Source of the DNA: an uncultured Sediminibacterium sp.
GTDB taxonomy: Bacteria > Bacteroidota > Bacteroidia > Chitinophagales > Chitinophagaceae
Assembly: GCA_937907555.1 (NCBI GenBank)
Contig: CALEST010000299.1
Span: 1-8,871, forward strand
Direction: 5' to 3'
DNA length: 8,871 nt
Shown here: piece after piece, positions 6,024 to 8,871 of the stretch
Numbering within the stretch: the first letter of the stretch is position 1
Layout: the number at the start of each line of letters is the position of its first letter
The notes under the pieces: generated by a model
What the model was told of the DNA's origin: nothing
Databases searched by the model: none
The model's input: the letters and a program-made list of their open reading frames with translations, nothing else
Made by a program: the position numbers and the translations under genes

Positions 6024-7628
6024 ATGACTTACGACTTTATCATTATTGGTGCGGGATCTGCTGGTGCAGTATTGGCGAACAGGCTTTCCGAAAATCCCGA
6101 AAACAAAGTGCTGTTGATTGAGGCAGGTGCTCCTGATACCAAAAAAGAAATTCATATACCAGGTGCATATGGTGAATTGCACCGAACCAATGTTGACTGG
6201 CAATTCTGGGGGGTACCTCAAAAAATGCTCGGGAATCGTAAGCTGTATATCCCCAGGGGTAAAACATTGGGAGGCAGCAGTTCCACCAATGCCATGGCTT
6301 ATGTTAGAGGGAACAAGGAAGACTTTAATGAGTGGGCTGCTCTTGGAAATACAGGCTGGTCTTACGAAGATGTACTTCCCTATTTCATTAAGTCTGAACA
6401 CAACGAACAAATTGAGTCTGCGTTTCACGGACAAGGCGGGCCTTTACATGTTAGTTATTCAAAACAGCCCAGTGTTTTTGCAGAAGCTTTTGTTGCTGCC
6501 TGTAATGAGAAGGGGATTCCTTCAAATGAAGATTATAACGGAGCAGAACAGGAGGGTGCTCATTTGTTGCAGTTTAACATTAAAGACAATAAGCGCTTCA
6601 GTACTGCAGCTGCTTTTTTAAAACCCATATTGAAAAGAAAGAATCTGACCATTAAAACCAATACCAGAGTCAATAGAATTTTAATTGAAAACGGAACAGC
6701 AGTTGGGGTAGAAGTTTGTTATGGATCTGTAAGTGCTGAGAGAATCAATTGTAATAATGAAGTGATACTTTCTGCAGGAGCCATACAATCCCCTCAAATA
6801 TTGATGTTATCAGGAATCGGGGATCCCGTGGAATTGAAAAAAGTTGGCATAGATGTGCTGGCTTCCCTTCCAGGCGTTGGTAAAAATTTACAGGATCATT
6901 TCTGGAGCGGCGTGAGTATGGAAACCAATACGCCTTCTGCCAATTCCTTATTAAAGCCCTGGAATAAAACCAAAGCCATTTTGCAGTATATCTTACTGAA
7001 GTCAGGTCCTTTGGGAAACAGCCCACTGGAAGCCAATGCATTTATACGTTTAAATGACAGTCAAATCAGGCCAGATATTCAGTTTCATTTTGCTCCGGTG
7101 GGTGTTGCCAGAGATTATTCAACGGATCTTTATCAACTAAAAACCTTTCCATTGGTTGACCAAATTTCTGTGATGTCTATTTTGTTGCATCCTCAAAGCA
7201 GGGGTACGGTTCTTTTAAAAACATCCAATCCCAAAGACAGTCCGCTTATCGATCACAAAGCTTTGGAATCAGCGTCGGATCAGCAATTGTTGATAAAAGC
7301 TTTAAGAAAATCCATAGATATTCTTAAAGCATCTGCTTTACATGCCTATTCGAATGATACAGATTTGTTTCCCTCTGCCGATGCGTCGGACACTGAGTTA
7401 TTAGCGCATATTCAACAGACAATGGAAACCTTGTACCATCCTGTAGGCACCTGCAAAATGGGGGTGGATGAAATGGCGGTAACTGACCCGAATCTGAAAG
7501 TTAAAAAAATAAAAGGGCTTAGGGTAGTGGATGCTTCGGTAATGCCAACGATTGTATCCGGAAATACCCATGCAGCAACTGTGATGATCGCCGAAAAAGC
7601 GGCGGACCTTATCCTTTCAGGCAATTAA
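6024..7628 (+). CDS. GMC-family FAD-dependent oxidoreductase (choline dehydrogenase-like)
   Basis: A complete 534-residue flavoprotein of the glucose-methanol-choline family, which oxidises an alcohol group to an aldehyde or ketone using FAD. The FAD-binding Rossmann motif IIIGAGSAGAVLANRLSE is at 6-23, ending its strand at IEAG (32-35). GMC signature 1 is at 78-95 (PRGKTLGGSSSTNAM onward) and signature 2 at 251-265 (AGAIQSPQILMLSGI). The C-terminal active-site block YHPVGTCKMG (471-480) supplies His472, and SGNTHAAT (512-519) supplies His516, where choline oxidases carry Asn. There is no signal peptide. The overall pattern is that of choline or alkanol dehydrogenase-like enzymes, but the substrate cannot be told, and no betaine aldehyde dehydrogenase or transporter is adjacent. 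An in-frame TAA at 6018-6020 just before the ATG fixes the start. Confidence 0.95.
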   Translation: MTYDFIIIGAGSAGAVLANRLSENPENKVLLIEAGAPDTKKEIHIPGAYGELHRTNVDWQFWGVPQKMLGNRKLYIPRGKTLGGSSSTNAMAYVRGNKEDFNEWAALGNTGWSYEDVLPYFIKSEHNEQIESAFHGQGGPLHVSYSKQPSVFAEAFVAACNEKGIPSNEDYNGAEQEGAHLLQFNIKDNKRFSTAAAFLKPILKRKNLTIKTNTRVNRILIENGTAVGVEVCYGSVSAERINCNNEVILSAGAIQSPQILMLSGIGDPVELKKVGIDVLASLPGVGKNLQDHFWSGVSMETNTPSANSLLKPWNKTKAILQYILLKSGPLGNSPLEANAFIRLNDSQIRPDIQFHFAPVGVARDYSTDLYQLKTFPLVDQISVMSILLHPQSRGTVLLKTSNPKDSPLIDHKALESASDQQLLIKALRKSIDILKASALHAYSNDTDLFPSADASDTELLAHIQQTMETLYHPVGTCKMGVDEMAVTDPNLKVKKIKGLRVVDASVMPTIVSGNTHAATVMIAEKAADLILSGN

Positions 7629-7653
7629 AGTGTGAGATATACACATTGTTTGT

Positions 7654-7661
7654 TACTTTAG
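7654..7661 (+). promoter_or_regulatory. Weak candidate -7 element for malQ
   Basis: TACTTTAG differs from TAnnTTTG at one base and ends 19 bases before the TTG start at 7681, the spacing seen for the other candidate boxes here. It may drive malQ separately from the GMC gene. The evidence is only the near match and its position. Confidence 0.3.
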
Positions 7662-7680
7662 CAGTCATAAATTCACACCA

Positions 7681-8871
7681 TTGGCTACTACAAAAAAAAC
7701 GATTGCTGTAAAGAAGACTGTTACAGAAAAGAAAGCTACTGCCGAAAATAAAGTGGCTACTGCTTCGGGGAAGAAAGTATCGCGTAAAGTAAAACCCGTA
7801 TCTGATGCCGATTTTATATCAGTGCAGTTTCAGTTAAAATACCATACTGAATTTGGACAAAATCTGTTTATAGTCGGGAATCATATTTTATTGGGGAATG
7901 GAGATATTGCCAATGCTATTCCCATGCAATATTTAAATGAACAGGCCTGGACAGCAACTGTTCAATTGCCTAAAACGGTAGCTGAAGAAAAAATCATTTA
8001 TAACTATGTACTGGTTAATGGCGACGGCTCAACTGTAGTAGACTGGGGTACTGACAAGTTTCTTGAACTTCAAAAAATACAGGCTCCTACACTTCACTTA
8101 CTGGATACCTGGAACCATGCTGGCTATTTTGAAAATGCCTTTTATACAGAACCTTTTCAGCAGGTATTATTAAAGCAGAATGAAACAGTAGTAAAGACCA
8201 AGCCTTTAAAATCAGCAACCCATATTTTCAAGGTAAAATCTCCTTTATTAAATAAAGATGAAGTAATCTGCCTTACAGGCTCTTTTAAAGCAGCCAATAA
8301 TTGGGATGCGGATGCAGTGCTTTGTATGGGTAAGGAGGCTGACAGTCCTTATTTTGAACTACAATTGAATTTAAGTAAAGAACAGTTCCCTATTGCTTAC
8401 AAATACGGAGTTTATAATACCAAAACCAAAAAGCTGATTCAGTTTGAATCGGGAGACAACAGAATATTGCAGGCAGCTCCGGAAACAAAGCAGCTAACAG
8501 TAGTTCAGGATGGATTTGTTTACCTGCCTAATCATACATGGAAAGGGGCTGGGGTTTCCATACCTGTTTTCAGTATCAGAACCCATGATAGTTTTGGCGT
8601 AGGAGAATTTGCTGATTTGAAAAAAATGATTGATTGGGGCGAATCGGTGGGATTGAAAATGATACAGTTGTTGCCTATTAATGATACTACTGCTACGCAC
8701 ACGAATAAAGATTCATATCCCTATGCAGCTATTTCTGCGTTTGCACTGCATCCACTTTATTTAAACCTGAAAGCATTAGCGGGTAAAAAGTTTGCAGCCG
8801 CATTAAAAAAGCTGGAAGCAACCAGACAGGAACTGAACCAATTATCAACTGTAGCTTATGCGGATGTTCTG
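7681..8871 (+). CDS. malQ: 4-alpha-glucanotransferase with two N-terminal CBM20-like domains, DPE2 type (partial, runs off right edge)
   Basis: An open frame of 397 codons that continues past the window. No ATG occurs between the in-frame TGA at 7633-7635 and Met82, which lies inside the first domain, so TTG at 7681 is the likely start. Residues 1-44 are a lysine-, alanine- and threonine-rich tail. Residues about 45-155 and 182-278 form two starch-binding-like beta domains (CBM20 type); the first has VGNHILLGNGD and DWGTDKFLEL, the second LTGSFKAANNWDAD. The GH77 catalytic barrel begins near 288 with GAGVSIPVFSIRTHDSFGVG, followed by DLKKMIDWGESVGLKMIQLLP and YPYAAISAFALHPLYLNL. This layout matches plant DPE2 and related bacterial amylomaltases, which transfer glucosyl units between maltose or malto-oligosaccharides and glycogen-like glucans. 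The catalytic acids lie beyond the window. There is no signal peptide, so it is cytoplasmic. It lies 52 bases after the GMC gene in the same direction. Confidence 0.92.
   Translation, partial: MATTKKTIAVKKTVTEKKATAENKVATASGKKVSRKVKPVSDADFISVQFQLKYHTEFGQNLFIVGNHILLGNGDIANAIPMQYLNEQAWTATVQLPKTVAEEKIIYNYVLVNGDGSTVVDWGTDKFLELQKIQAPTLHLLDTWNHAGYFENAFYTEPFQQVLLKQNETVVKTKPLKSATHIFKVKSPLLNKDEVICLTGSFKAANNWDADAVLCMGKEADSPYFELQLNLSKEQFPIAYKYGVYNTKTKKLIQFESGDNRILQAAPETKQLTVVQDGFVYLPNHTWKGAGVSIPVFSIRTHDSFGVGEFADLKKMIDWGESVGLKMIQLLPINDTTATHTNKDSYPYAAISAFALHPLYLNLKALAGKKFAAALKKLEATRQELNQLSTVAYADVL

Noticed and set aside
5454..6027. Open frames of 181 and 149 codons on the plus strand opposite the carboxylase gene
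   Set aside because: They are antisense to conserved carboxyltransferase sequence and have composition typical of shadows, with no recognisable motifs.
5988..6621. Open frames of 148 (minus) and 167 (plus) codons over the start of the GMC gene
   Set aside because: They overlap the FAD-binding region and GMC signature 1 in other frames; the GMC frame is clearly the coding one.
7631..7660. Possible terminator after the GMC gene (TGTG-agatata-CACA followed by a T-rich stretch)
   Set aside because: The stem is only four to five pairs and the T tract is interrupted, so I do not call it a terminator.

Overview
The window looks like ordinary chromosomal DNA from a member of the Bacteroidota, most likely a Chitinophagaceae-type bacterium. 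The evidence is moderate AT richness, gene starts without clear Shine-Dalgarno sequences, several matches to the Bacteroidota -7 promoter element TAnnTTTG just upstream of starts, and the protein families present. Family-level placement is inference. Coding density is very high: no stretch of 300 bases lacks a gene. I see no rRNA, tRNA, CRISPR array, insertion sequence or phage gene.

Layout, left to right. (1) A secreted TlpA-type thioredoxin-like protein on the minus strand (1-1132) runs off the left edge; it has a signal peptide, a long beta-rich N-terminal region and a WCPNC redox motif. (2) Divergent from it, a small four-helix DUF486 membrane protein (1238-1570) converges, with a 2-base gap, on a YraN/UPF0102 nuclease-fold protein (1573-1932, minus). 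(3) On the plus strand come class I mannose-6-phosphate isomerase ManA (1984-3192) and a six-helix DUF6580 membrane protein (start best placed at 3270, end 3830). (4) On the minus strand, a carboxyltransferase (beta) subunit of a methylcrotonyl-CoA-type acyl-CoA carboxylase (4341-5969) lies upstream of ribonuclease HI (3847-4314). (5) On the plus strand come a GMC-family flavin oxidoreductase (6024-7628) and the first 397 codons of a 4-alpha-glucanotransferase (7681 to the right edge) with two N-terminal starch-binding (CBM20-like) modules, the architecture of plant DPE2.

The genes do not form one pathway. ManA (hexose-phosphate interconversion) and MalQ (alpha-glucan remodelling) belong to carbohydrate metabolism, the carboxylase to branched-chain amino acid or acyl-CoA catabolism, and RNase HI and YraN to nucleic acid housekeeping. 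I find no convincing new multi-gene system. The points most worth a second look are the DPE2-like MalQ with a TTG start and a lysine/alanine-rich tail, the DUF6580 protein whose promoter decides its start, the uncharacterised duplicated N-terminal region of the TlpA-like protein, and the carboxylase beta subunit without a biotin-carrying partner nearby.
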